In this document: piece by piece, positions 33,541 through 39,331 of the stretch
Position numbering within the stretch: the stretch's first letter is position 1
How the letters are laid out: every line of letters begins with the position of its first letter
Source of the DNA: Ferrimonas sp. YFM
GTDB lineage: Bacteria > Pseudomonadota > Gammaproteobacteria > Enterobacterales > Shewanellaceae
Assembly: GCF_030296015.1 (NCBI RefSeq)
Contig: NZ_AP027368.1
Span: 2,170,001 to 2,234,000, forward strand
Length of the DNA: 64,000 nucleotides
Reading direction: 5' to 3'
Translations under genes and position numbers: made by a program
Notes under the pieces: generated by a model
The model's database searches: none
Seen by the model: the letters and a program-made list of their open reading frames with translations, nothing else
Told to the model about the DNA's origin: nothing

Positions 33541-33569
33541 TTGAACCTGGGGTCCGGTTCTGATGTAAT
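33541..33569 (+). promoter_or_regulatory. Sigma-70 promoter of tRNA-Cys
   Basis: TTGAAC (33541-33546), 17-bp spacer, TGTAAT (33564-33569), followed by a GC-rich discriminator GCGCTGCG, as in growth-rate-controlled stable-RNA promoters. The start of transcription is expected near 33576, about 22 nt before the mature tRNA. Confidence 0.75.
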
Positions 33570-33597
33570 GCGCTGCGTTCGACGACAGGTCGAATCT

Positions 33598-33671
33598 GGC
33601 GCGTTGGCAGAGTGGCTATGCAGCGGATTGCAAATCCGTGGACCTCGGTTCGACTCCGGGACGCGCCTCCA
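33598..33671 (+). tRNA. tRNA-Cys (GCA anticodon)
   Basis: A complete 74-nt cloverleaf with encoded CCA. The acceptor stem GGCGCGT pairs with ACGCGCC, the discriminator is T (U73, the cysteine identity base), and the anticodon loop is TTGCAAA with GCA. The T-arm sequence is GGTTCGACTCC. It is followed at once by a rho-independent terminator and then by three decayed copies of itself. Confidence 0.97.
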
Positions 33672-33682
33672 TATTGAACGAG

Positions 33683-33713
33683 AAAGCGGTAACCTCAGGG
33701 TTGCCGCTTTTTT
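33683..33713 (+). terminator. Terminator of tRNA-Cys
   Basis: A 12-bp stem with one G-T pair (AAAGCGGTAACC / GGTTGCCGCTTT), TCAG loop, six T. It starts 11 nt after CCA. An almost identical hairpin with a TTCG loop recurs at 33811-33841 after the second copy. Confidence 0.92.
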
Positions 33714-33721
33714 CGTATTGA

Positions 33722-33799
33722 GTGCGTTATGGCAACGTGGATTGCAAATCCGTGGACCGTCATTCTGTCAACCCCTCTCGACTCCGGGACGCGCCTCCA
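33722..33799 (+). repeat. Degenerate tRNA-Cys copy 2
   Basis: It keeps the 19-bp anticodon-region core GGATTGCAAATCCGTGGAC at 33739-33757 unchanged and the last 23 bases of the tRNA (CTCG through CCTCCA, 33777-33799) unchanged. The D-arm is lost, the 5' acceptor strand is altered (AGTGCGT), and about 17 foreign bases sit where the 5' half of the T-stem should be. It cannot fold as a tRNA. Confidence 0.88.
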
Positions 33800-33810
33800 T
33801 ATTGAACGAG

Positions 33811-33841
33811 AAAGCGGTAACCTTCGGGTTGCCGCTTTTTT
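33811..33841 (+). terminator. Second copy of the tRNA-Cys terminator
   Basis: Same stem as at 33683 with loop TTCG instead of TCAG and a six-T tail. It shows that the duplicated unit includes the terminator. Confidence 0.88.
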
Positions 33842-33848
33842 CGTATTG

Positions 33849-33926
33849 GCGGGTCGTGATGCAGAGGATTGCAAATCCGTGGACCGTAACTCTGCCAACC
33901 CCCCTCGACTCCGGGATGCGCCTCCA
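33849..33926 (+). repeat. Degenerate tRNA-Cys copy 3
   Basis: The core GGATTGCAAATCCGTGGAC is again exact (33866-33884), followed by the same type of insertion (GTAACTCTGCC then a C-run) and the tRNA 3' end with one change (CGGGATGCGCCTCCA). The 5' half of the tRNA is unrecognisable. A shorter terminator-like hairpin (33941-33967, stem AAGCTACCC / GGGTGGCTT, seven T) follows. Confidence 0.87.
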
Positions 33927-33940
33927 CTTTCAAACAGAAA

Positions 33941-33967
33941 AAGCTACCCTCGGGTGGCTTTTTTTGT
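33941..33967 (+). terminator. Terminator-like hairpin after copy 3
   Basis: Stem AAGCTACCC / GGGTGGCTT with one T-G pair and a tight CTCG-type loop, followed by seven T. It is diverged from the first two terminators but in the same relative place. Confidence 0.8.
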
Positions 33968-33978
33968 ATCTGGGGCCA

Positions 33979-34047
33979 CGCGTCAGTGAGGATTGCAAAT
34001 CCGTGGACCGTAATTCTGCCCCCCCCTTCAACTCCGAACACTCCTCT
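33979..34047 (+). repeat. Degenerate tRNA-Cys copy 4 (most decayed)
   Basis: The 19-bp core is still exact (33990-34008) and the insertion is recognisable (GTAATTCTGCC then C-run), but the 3' tRNA end has drifted (TTCAACTCCGAACACTCCTCT). Decay increases with distance from the functional gene everywhere except in the core. Confidence 0.8.
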
Positions 34048-34140
34048 GGTTTCACGCAGACACGCCCAAGTTTGGATTGAGGTGGGTAAACTTCCGCCGC
34101 GGACGCCTCCACTGGGACAAACCCTTTGAACAGAATCAAC

Positions 34141-34164
34141 AACGGCCACTAAACAGTGGCCGTT
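34141..34164. terminator. Perfect inverted repeat, possible terminator
   Basis: AACGGCCACT and AGTGGCCGTT around AAAC, a 10-bp perfect stem. There is no T-run on either side, so termination would be weak. It closes the tRNA-Cys repeat array. Confidence 0.5.
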
Positions 34165-34269
34165 TGGGATGAGGCTGTCGCGAGCGACTTGCACTTTTAG
34201 ACTTTGGTCTATACTTATGGGCCGGCCTGAGACACGGCCCTCATCATTGTTCAAGCAAGGAGGCTCACG

Positions 34270-34356
34270 ATGAACGCACTGCAGTTTTTCCGCCTGTACC
34301 TTTTCTCGTTCGCTTTGATGCTGTTGTTTATTCTTCTTATTCCTACCTTAAAGTAG
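34270..34356 (+). CDS. Predicted 28-residue membrane micro-protein
   Basis: A short ORF with an excellent ribosome binding site (AAGGAGG, 6-7 bp before ATG 34270) and a TATACT -10-like hexamer about 55 bp further upstream (34210-34215, with TTGCAC at 34189). The product is a short polar head (M-N-A-L-Q-F-F-R) followed by about 18 hydrophobic residues and a C-terminal P-T-L-K, so a single membrane helix with a short tail. I do not recognise a family. It ends 1 bp from the convergent regulator-partner gene. Confidence 0.6.
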   Translation: MNALQFFRLYLFSFALMLLFILLIPTLK

Positions 34357-34357
34357 C

Positions 34358-34873
34358 TCAGTCAACGATCCGACATCCGCACACGGCGTTAGAGGGTTGA
34401 AAGAAGACTGCGGCGTAGCCCTCGTCGTCGTGCCGCTCCAGCAACCTCAGGGTCAGGTTGTGGGCGCCAACATTGGCCAGATTACTCTTGGCGAAGGAGT
34501 TCAGGTACTGCATGTGGGGCACCGGCTCGGCGTCCGGCTGATAGTACTCGGTTTGCACCTCGTCGATGGCCATCTCGAAGATGTTGTCCTTCACCGAACC
34601 ATCGATGATGCGGCCACTCATGGAGATCAGTGAGTTGGCATCACCATCTCGGTCAAAATAGCGGTAGCTGATGCTCGCCTGATCATCCTTAAGAACAAAG
34701 TCCGCAATCAGATAGTGTTTGGCGTCTTCGTTGGCGGTGCGGTCATAGAGCTCATTTCGGCAGTTCAGAGTCAAATCGGCACTCATTCCTGCGCCCAGTT
34801 TATTGGATACCAGCACCGCAACCAGCAGCAACAGCACGAACAGATTGATCAGTCTGAAATGGGATTTATTCAC
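34358..34873 (-). CDS. Membrane-anchored partner of the ToxR-like regulator
   Basis: A 171-residue protein with one N-terminal membrane helix (LINLFVLLLLVAVLVSN near 8-24) and a periplasmic domain of about 140 residues, including cysteines near 38 and two close to the end (VCGCRIVD). The layout recalls ToxS, TcpH or FidL-type partners, encoded downstream of ToxR-like regulators, that stabilise or sense through the regulator's periplasmic domain. It overlaps the regulator gene by 8 bp, so the two are co-translated. The precise family is not recognised. Confidence 0.75.
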   Translation of the reverse strand: MNKSHFRLINLFVLLLLVAVLVSNKLGAGMSADLTLNCRNELYDRTANEDAKHYLIADFVLKDDQASISYRYFDRDGDANSLISMSGRIIDGSVKDNIFEMAIDEVQTEYYQPDAEPVPHMQYLNSFAKSNLANVGAHNLTLRLLERHDDEGYAAVFFQPSNAVCGCRIVD

Positions 34874-35624
34874 AAATCGATACCTGCTTTAGCCAACTGG
34901 GATTAATGAACTCTGGGGTGGCCCTGAAGTCGCTGATCTTCATGTTTCGAATATCATGGCTCTTGCCCGCGCCAAACATGGTGATGTTGAGCATCTGCTG
35001 ATCGTGGGACAGCGCCAGCTTTACCTTCTTCCAGGGGGAGTAGACACAACTGGAAAAGTGGTTGGTAAGGAAGTCAGCGTACTTCTGCATCGCCTTGATG
35101 TTGGACTGAGAGCTGGTGACGATCTCTACCTCGATCATCTGGCCAAAATCGTTGTGAACCTCCTGAATGGAGGTGGACAGCGGTGGCGTCTGATAATGAT
35201 GGCTCAGAGTCTGGTAGAGCAGGGGAATGGAGACCACCAGTACGGCGACCACGCTCAGAATCTGCATGCTACGGACAAATTTCGGAGTCAGGCGCTTGCC
35301 CTCTCCTTTAACCGGGGCACTCTCGCTCTGCCCCAGGGGCACGAACTGGTAGCCCTCTTTGGGAACGGTGTGGATGCAGCTGGCGGCGGGCTCACCCAGG
35401 GTATGCCTGATGGTGAAGATCGCTTTGACCACCGCCGATTCACTGATCAACGGGGCGTCGCTGTCGCCACAGCTGAGCTCATGCTTACTGAGGGTAATAC
35501 CCGGATTTTCAATCAACTGGGTTAACACCAACAGCTCGCTGCGAGTCAGCAGCTTATTTTCGCCAGACTCCATATGCTGCAGGCAACCCTGCTCCGGAAT
35601 GAATCTGTACTGTCCTAAATCCAT
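34866..35624 (-). CDS. ToxR/CadC-like membrane-bound winged-helix regulator
   Basis: A 252-residue regulator: residues 1-100 form an OmpR-type winged helix (LLTRSELLVLTQLIENPG, VVKAIFTIRHTLGE and the wing HTVPKEGYQFV), 122-142 are a transmembrane helix (ILSVVAVLVVSIPLLYQTL), and 143-252 a periplasmic sensor with two cysteines (near 192 and 251). No receiver domain precedes the DNA-binding part, as in ToxR and CadC. It lies divergent to the split-Soret cytochrome operon with a 419-bp gap, and is a candidate regulator of that operon or of its own pair. Confidence 0.85.
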   Translation of the reverse strand: MDLGQYRFIPEQGCLQHMESGENKLLTRSELLVLTQLIENPGITLSKHELSCGDSDAPLISESAVVKAIFTIRHTLGEPAASCIHTVPKEGYQFVPLGQSESAPVKGEGKRLTPKFVRSMQILSVVAVLVVSIPLLYQTLSHHYQTPPLSTSIQEVHNDFGQMIEVEIVTSSQSNIKAMQKYADFLTNHFSSCVYSPWKKVKLALSHDQQMLNITMFGAGKSHDIRNMKISDFRATPEFINPSWLKQVSICE

Positions 35625-36043
35625 AGGGGATATCTATATCTGTTTAAACAAATGCTTAAGTCATTGTAGGTACCAAGTTTAACAAGGACCGTGATCAGAC
35701 TCCCTTTCTGTTCCGCTCACTGCTGACTTAGTTCCAAACTGTTAGCGAGCTCAACCTAGTCAACCATAACCAGCTGTGATCAATGTCACATCCATTACTC
35801 TTATTCTCCGGGAGGTAATCGCCAATTACCGCTAATAAGTAGTGTATTAATTTGTCATTTGTGGCAATGCCAGTGATTTGCTGTTCTTTAGCGGGTGCTA
35901 AAGTTTTGGGAGCCGAAATATTAGTTTGTTCTTAAGTGCCTAGATTACCGGGACCGGGCTCACATTATCAAGGGGCAGGGATTTCTAAAGTTGATACCGA
36001 GGCCACTGAAGAGGGCCACACAACTGAAACCTACCAAGAGGTA
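35625..36043. other. Long regulatory intergenic region
   Basis: A 419-bp gap between the ToxR-like gene (leftward) and the cytochrome gene (rightward). It is AT-richer than the neighbours and contains a perfect CRP site (35775-35790), a TAATAA -10-like hexamer at 35833-35838 at class I distance from it, and two imperfect tor-box-like decamers (CTGTTCTTTA at 35881 and TTGTTCTTAA at 35926, each 7 of 10 to CTGTTCATAT). I see no coding sequence in it. Confidence 0.6.
35775..35790. promoter_or_regulatory. CRP binding site (TGTGA-N6-TCACA)
   Basis: Both half-sites are perfect: TGTGA-TCAATG-TCACA. Its centre is 61-62 bp before the start predicted from TAATAA at 35833. In Shewanella CRP, not FNR, controls most anaerobic respiratory genes, which fits the cytochrome gene downstream. 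Confidence 0.8.
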
Positions 36044-36880
36044 ATGATGATGAGTATGGACCGTAGAAACGCACTGAAAAACATTATTGGTATCACCACC
36101 TGCGCCGCTGGTGCGACTCTGGTACCTTCCTTCGCCAACGCTGCTGAAGAAGCATGGAGCCTGACCCCAGCCGATCTGGGCACCCTGGCTTACGCGCCCA
36201 TCGACCCTATGAAGGTTGCTAAGCTTGCCTACAACCAAGACGTACGTAATAAGGGTTGTATGTATCAGGTGTTCCACGCACTGATCACCGCACTGGCTGA
36301 ATCTGAAAGCCCTGATGCTGCTAAGTTCGCCGCAATTCCTACCGCCATGTCTGTATATGGCTCCGGTGGTATCTTCGGCCAGGGCACTATCTGTGGTAAC
36401 AACAATGCCGCTGGTATGTTCTTCAAGCTGATCAATATCAAGGGTGAGTCTGCTTCCGCCCATCTGGCCAGCGTTTCAGCATACTACGAGCAAACTGCTC
36501 TGCCTTTGAACAGCGCTGAGTTCCTTGCTGGTGTGAAAGATGACCGTGATACTGACCTTACTCCTGAAGTGTTTGCTACAAAAGTTGGTGAGCCTACTAT
36601 CGCCAAGAGCCTGCTGTGTCACGCGTCTCTGACCCGTTGGGCTGACGCCAATGACATGGCCATTAAGGACAAGGGTATGCGTTGTCAGCTGCTGTCTGCT
36701 TCCATGGCCTATAAGATCGCCGAGATCTTGAACACTGCTTATGAAGCCGGTGATATGTCTGTATTCCCAGGCAAGACTCCAGCGACTACCGGCTGCTCTA
36801 GCTGCCACAACACCGCTTCTACCACTGTTCCTTCCGTGATGGCCGGCATGGAGTGCGATACCTGCCACGGTAACGACTAA
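36044..36880 (+). CDS. Tat-exported split-Soret-type dihaem cytochrome (C_GCAxxG_C_C family)
   Basis: A 278-residue protein. A twin-arginine signal (DRRNALKN then a hydrophobic stretch ending FANAA) directs it to the periplasm. The body carries cysteines in the C_GCAxxG_C_C pattern (KGCMYQVFHAL, GTICGNNNAAGM, LLCHASLTRW, MRCQLL). Two C-terminal haem motifs follow, CSSCH and CDTCH. This is the layout of split-Soret cytochrome c. ATG 36044 is 4-7 bp after GAGGT; four in-frame ATGs cluster there. Codon choice (GCT, GTT, GTA) differs from neighbours, as in highly expressed genes. A periplasmic electron carrier for anaerobic respiration is inferred. Confidence 0.82.
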   Translation: MMMSMDRRNALKNIIGITTCAAGATLVPSFANAAEEAWSLTPADLGTLAYAPIDPMKVAKLAYNQDVRNKGCMYQVFHALITALAESESPDAAKFAAIPTAMSVYGSGGIFGQGTICGNNNAAGMFFKLINIKGESASAHLASVSAYYEQTALPLNSAEFLAGVKDDRDTDLTPEVFATKVGEPTIAKSLLCHASLTRWADANDMAIKDKGMRCQLLSASMAYKIAEILNTAYEAGDMSVFPGKTPATTGCSSCHNTASTTVPSVMAGMECDTCHGND

Positions 36881-36902
36881 TTGAAGCGATAGGAGAATTA
36901 TC

Positions 36903-37457
36903 ATGAAACGTACACTCATCGCTTTAATGCTGGCAAATGTAGCCCTTGTGGGTTGTGGTAGTGACGACAACAACAATAATGTAGTCGAACCGCCGGTTGA
37001 CCCCGAGCCACCAGTAGTAGAGACCGTAGCTATCGCTGATGCTGAAACCATGGCCGTTGCTGACCTTGCTTTCAATGCCGAGTCTGGTGTGGTGACTTTT
37101 GCTCTTGCAACCGACGATGGAAAAGCCATCACTGGCCTGCAGGATGAAGCTAACCTGACTGCTTTTAACTTGGCATACGTTGGTCTGCCTGAGCCTAAGA
37201 AGCGCAATCACATGACTGAAGGTGATGGTCCTGGCGCGATTAAGGTTACTCTGCCTGCCCACCAGCAGCAGCAGTTCCCTTGCACTGCAGATGATTGCCA
37301 AGTTGAGATTACTGAGAGCGAAGCAACTCCTGGTAGTTACACCGTAACTCCGGTTAACTTCAAGTGGGACAGTGTCCCGGTAACCGTGAAAGCAGCACTG
37401 ACTTTCGCAACTGAAAAGGTGACGATCGCTCCTGAATGGACTGATATCACCCAATAA
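36903..37457 (+). CDS. Lipoprotein resembling the N-terminal domain of OmcA/MtrC-type proteins, without haem sites
   Basis: A 184-residue lipoprotein (ANVALVGCGSDDNNNN, cysteine at 18) with an acidic proline-rich linker and a beta-rich body. The stretch with GVVTFALATDDGKAITGLQDEANLTAFNLAYV resembles the first domain of OmcA/MtrC outer-membrane cytochromes, but no CxxCH occurs; two cysteines (near 124 and 129) could form a disulfide. It lies 22 bp after the cytochrome gene and shares its unusual codon use, so both form one operon. It may be an outer-membrane partner of the cytochrome; the OmcA-like reading is tentative. Confidence 0.65.
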   Translation: MKRTLIALMLANVALVGCGSDDNNNNVVEPPVDPEPPVVETVAIADAETMAVADLAFNAESGVVTFALATDDGKAITGLQDEANLTAFNLAYVGLPEPKKRNHMTEGDGPGAIKVTLPAHQQQQFPCTADDCQVEITESEATPGSYTVTPVNFKWDSVPVTVKAALTFATEKVTIAPEWTDITQ

Positions 37458-37480
37458 TAATCATCATTGCTGAAAACCTT

Positions 37481-37505
37481 AGCCGGCCTTCGGGTCGGCT
37501 TTTTT
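37481..37505 (+). terminator. Terminator of the cytochrome-lipoprotein operon
   Basis: AGCCGGCC / GGTCGGCT stem (one G-T pair) with the stable TTCG loop, then TTTTT. Confidence 0.92.
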
Positions 37506-37611
37506 GTGAGCAATTGATAACGCCGTAACTCCCACTTTCTGCTCTTTCCCCTTGAATCTGCCTCCGTCAGCGATAAAGATCCTTCACAGGATTATTACAT
37601 TGGACCCGCAA

Positions 37612-38331
37612 ATGAATCAGACAGGACAACGCATTCTGGTGGTGGAGGATGACCCGGTCACGCAGATGCGCCATGCCGGTTACTTTCAGCAGGCGGGTTA
37701 CCTGGTGGATACCGCAGACAGTGCGGCGCAGATGCGGGAGCGCATGGCCGCCAACCAGTATGAGTTGCTGCTGCTTGATGTGAATCTGCCCGATGAAGAC
37801 GGCATGATGCTGACCCGAATCCTACGCTCCGAGTCCAATGTTGGCATCATCCTGGTGACCGGCCGCTCTGATTCGGTGGATAAAATTGTTGGTCTCGAGA
37901 TGGGCGCCGACGACTATGTCACCAAGCCGGTGGAGATGCGAGAGCTGCTGGTGAGGGTAAAGAACCTGTTGTGGCGCATGAGCCTGGTAAAACAGGATGC
38001 GCCCCAACTGGGTGACAACAGCGAATGCCAGTTCGCCGGCTGGCGCTTTTCAACCGCGAGCCGTCAGTTGTGGCGCGGTGAAGAGCAGGTCAAGCTGACC
38101 AAGGCGGAGTTTGAGTTGTTGCACGCCTTCGTGTCCCACCCCCAACAGGTGCTGCCCAGAGAACGCCTGCTCAACCTTATCTCCCACCGCGTCGACGCTC
38201 CTAACGATCGCACCGTAGATGTGCTGGTGCGAAGACTGCGAGCTAAGATGGAGCAGGGGGAGGGCTATCCAACTTTGTTTGTCACCGTCCACGGTGAAGG
38301 TTATCTGTTCGGCTCGGCGGTGACTTCGTAA
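37612..38331 (+). CDS. torR: TMAO/DMSO-responsive response regulator TorR
   Basis: A 239-residue OmpR-class regulator. Receiver with D56 (LLLDVNLPDEDG), GIILVTGRSDSVDKIVGLEMGADDYVTKPVEMRELLVRVKNLLWR nearly identical to E. coli TorR, and a C-terminal winged helix (LTKAEFELLHAF, NDRTVDVLVRRLRAKM). ATG 37612 lacks a good ribosome binding site; a TTG at 37600 has AGGA 8 bp upstream and may be the true start, adding four residues. Its 3' end overlaps torT on the other strand by 31 bp. It should bind tor boxes such as those at 49041-49081. Confidence 0.93.
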   Translation: MNQTGQRILVVEDDPVTQMRHAGYFQQAGYLVDTADSAAQMRERMAANQYELLLLDVNLPDEDGMMLTRILRSESNVGIILVTGRSDSVDKIVGLEMGADDYVTKPVEMRELLVRVKNLLWRMSLVKQDAPQLGDNSECQFAGWRFSTASRQLWRGEEQVKLTKAEFELLHAFVSHPQQVLPRERLLNLISHRVDAPNDRTVDVLVRRLRAKMEQGEGYPTLFVTVHGEGYLFGSAVTS

Positions 38332-39278
38332 ATCGGCATGAAGCCGGGGCTGGAGAGGCTGTCGTCCACCAGATCAAGATGGTACCCCGGGGTCAGACTG
38401 ATGATGCTGGGCCCCATCACCTTGGGCAGGATTTCTCCCTGTTGCCAGCGGTGCGCCGCATCGATGGACATCTTGCCCTGCAGCCGCATCTGATCGGAAT
38501 TTGCCATCAGAATCTTACCCCTGAGCAGGGCCCGGTAGACCCCGTGGGTCAGGTAACTGCTTAATATCCTGGTTTTACCCTCGGCAAGGGGCTGACGAAG
38601 TTCATTTACAGCCACCTCCGTCGATACTGCGCCGCCGATGATAAGTTCCGGAACCGGATTGTCCGCCAGGTAGTCTTTGAGCAACTGCCGCTGAACGGCG
38701 GCACTGTTGCTTCCATAAAGCTCACCAACCACTTCAAGCCTGTCTGGCTCGACGGCGTCACTCACCCCTTTATTAATAAACTGATTGCCTCCGCGTCCCC
38801 GGGGACCATACATGATCAGGGTCTTTACCCGGCTGTTTGGTTTAAAGCGGCTATTGATAAATAAGCCCAGGTTTTTACCCATCTCATACCAGGACACGCC
38901 TACGGTGGCTATTACAGAGTCCGGCTCTACCTGGTTGATGACGGCCAGAGTGGGGGTCTTATTGAACTGACTCTTGATTCTTGGATCAATCTGATAGCTG
39001 ACACTGCCCAGCAGAACCAGATCGGCGCCCCAGGCTTGGCATTTGTAGAACTGCTCAACCTGAGTATCCTGATTGGCGTACCCACCGGCTTCCATCACCT
39101 TCAGTGCCATCCCATATTCTTTGGCGCGCTCGGCCATGCCCTGGTTAACGCTTATCCAGTAACTGTCTTTCAGGTGTGGATAGAGGGCACATACCTTAAA
39201 GGGAGCTGCATATAGCGGTTTGGAGGCAAGAAACAGAGTGGCAAATAGTGCGGCACGGGATGGGGTTAACACAGGCAA
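38301..39278 (-). CDS. torT: Periplasmic TMAO/DMSO-sensing protein TorT
   Basis: A 325-residue periplasmic binding protein of the ribose-binding/LacI fold with a signal peptide cut near SKPLYAAP (about residue 25). ALYPHLKDSYWISVNQGMAERAKEYGMALKVMEAGGYAN near 32-70, GADLVLLGSVSYQ and MYGPRGRGG match TorT of E. coli and Shewanella. It binds the N-oxide or S-oxide and presents it to TorS. It overlaps torR tail-to-tail and is divergent from torS with a 53-bp gap, an inverted arrangement compared with E. coli torT-torS. Confidence 0.9.
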   Translation of the reverse strand: MPVLTPSRAALFATLFLASKPLYAAPFKVCALYPHLKDSYWISVNQGMAERAKEYGMALKVMEAGGYANQDTQVEQFYKCQAWGADLVLLGSVSYQIDPRIKSQFNKTPTLAVINQVEPDSVIATVGVSWYEMGKNLGLFINSRFKPNSRVKTLIMYGPRGRGGNQFINKGVSDAVEPDRLEVVGELYGSNSAAVQRQLLKDYLADNPVPELIIGGAVSTEVAVNELRQPLAEGKTRILSSYLTHGVYRALLRGKILMANSDQMRLQGKMSIDAAHRWQQGEILPKVMGPSIISLTPGYHLDLVDDSLSSPGFMPIYEVTAEPNR

Positions 39279-39293
39279 TTACCTGATTTGGGG

Positions 39294-39311
39294 TACACTA
39301 TAGTTAGTGTA
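39294..39311. promoter_or_regulatory. Perfect inverted repeat between torT and torS
   Basis: TACACTA-TAGT-TAGTGTA, a 7-bp perfect dyad centred in the 53-bp divergent gap. It overlaps where both promoters must lie, so a dimeric repressor or activator could control both genes. It does not match the TorR box. Confidence 0.55.
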
Positions 39312-39331
39312 TCAGAGATGCTGCTGTCACC

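Noticed and set aside
33541-34080. A 179-codon open frame running through tRNA-Cys and its repeats
   Set aside because: It is created by the repetition of the tRNA-derived units; it covers a real tRNA and three terminators and has no ribosome binding site.
33598-34080. tRNA-Cys as a prophage or genomic-island integration site
   Set aside because: The repeated core would suit an att site, but no integrase, phage gene or composition shift is seen on either side. It is kept only as one hypothesis for the repeats.
35625-36043. Small-RNA gene or riboswitch in the long gap before the split-Soret cytochrome
   Set aside because: No terminator-like hairpin with T-run or recognisable aptamer pattern is present; the CRP site and promoter-like hexamers are enough to explain the gap.
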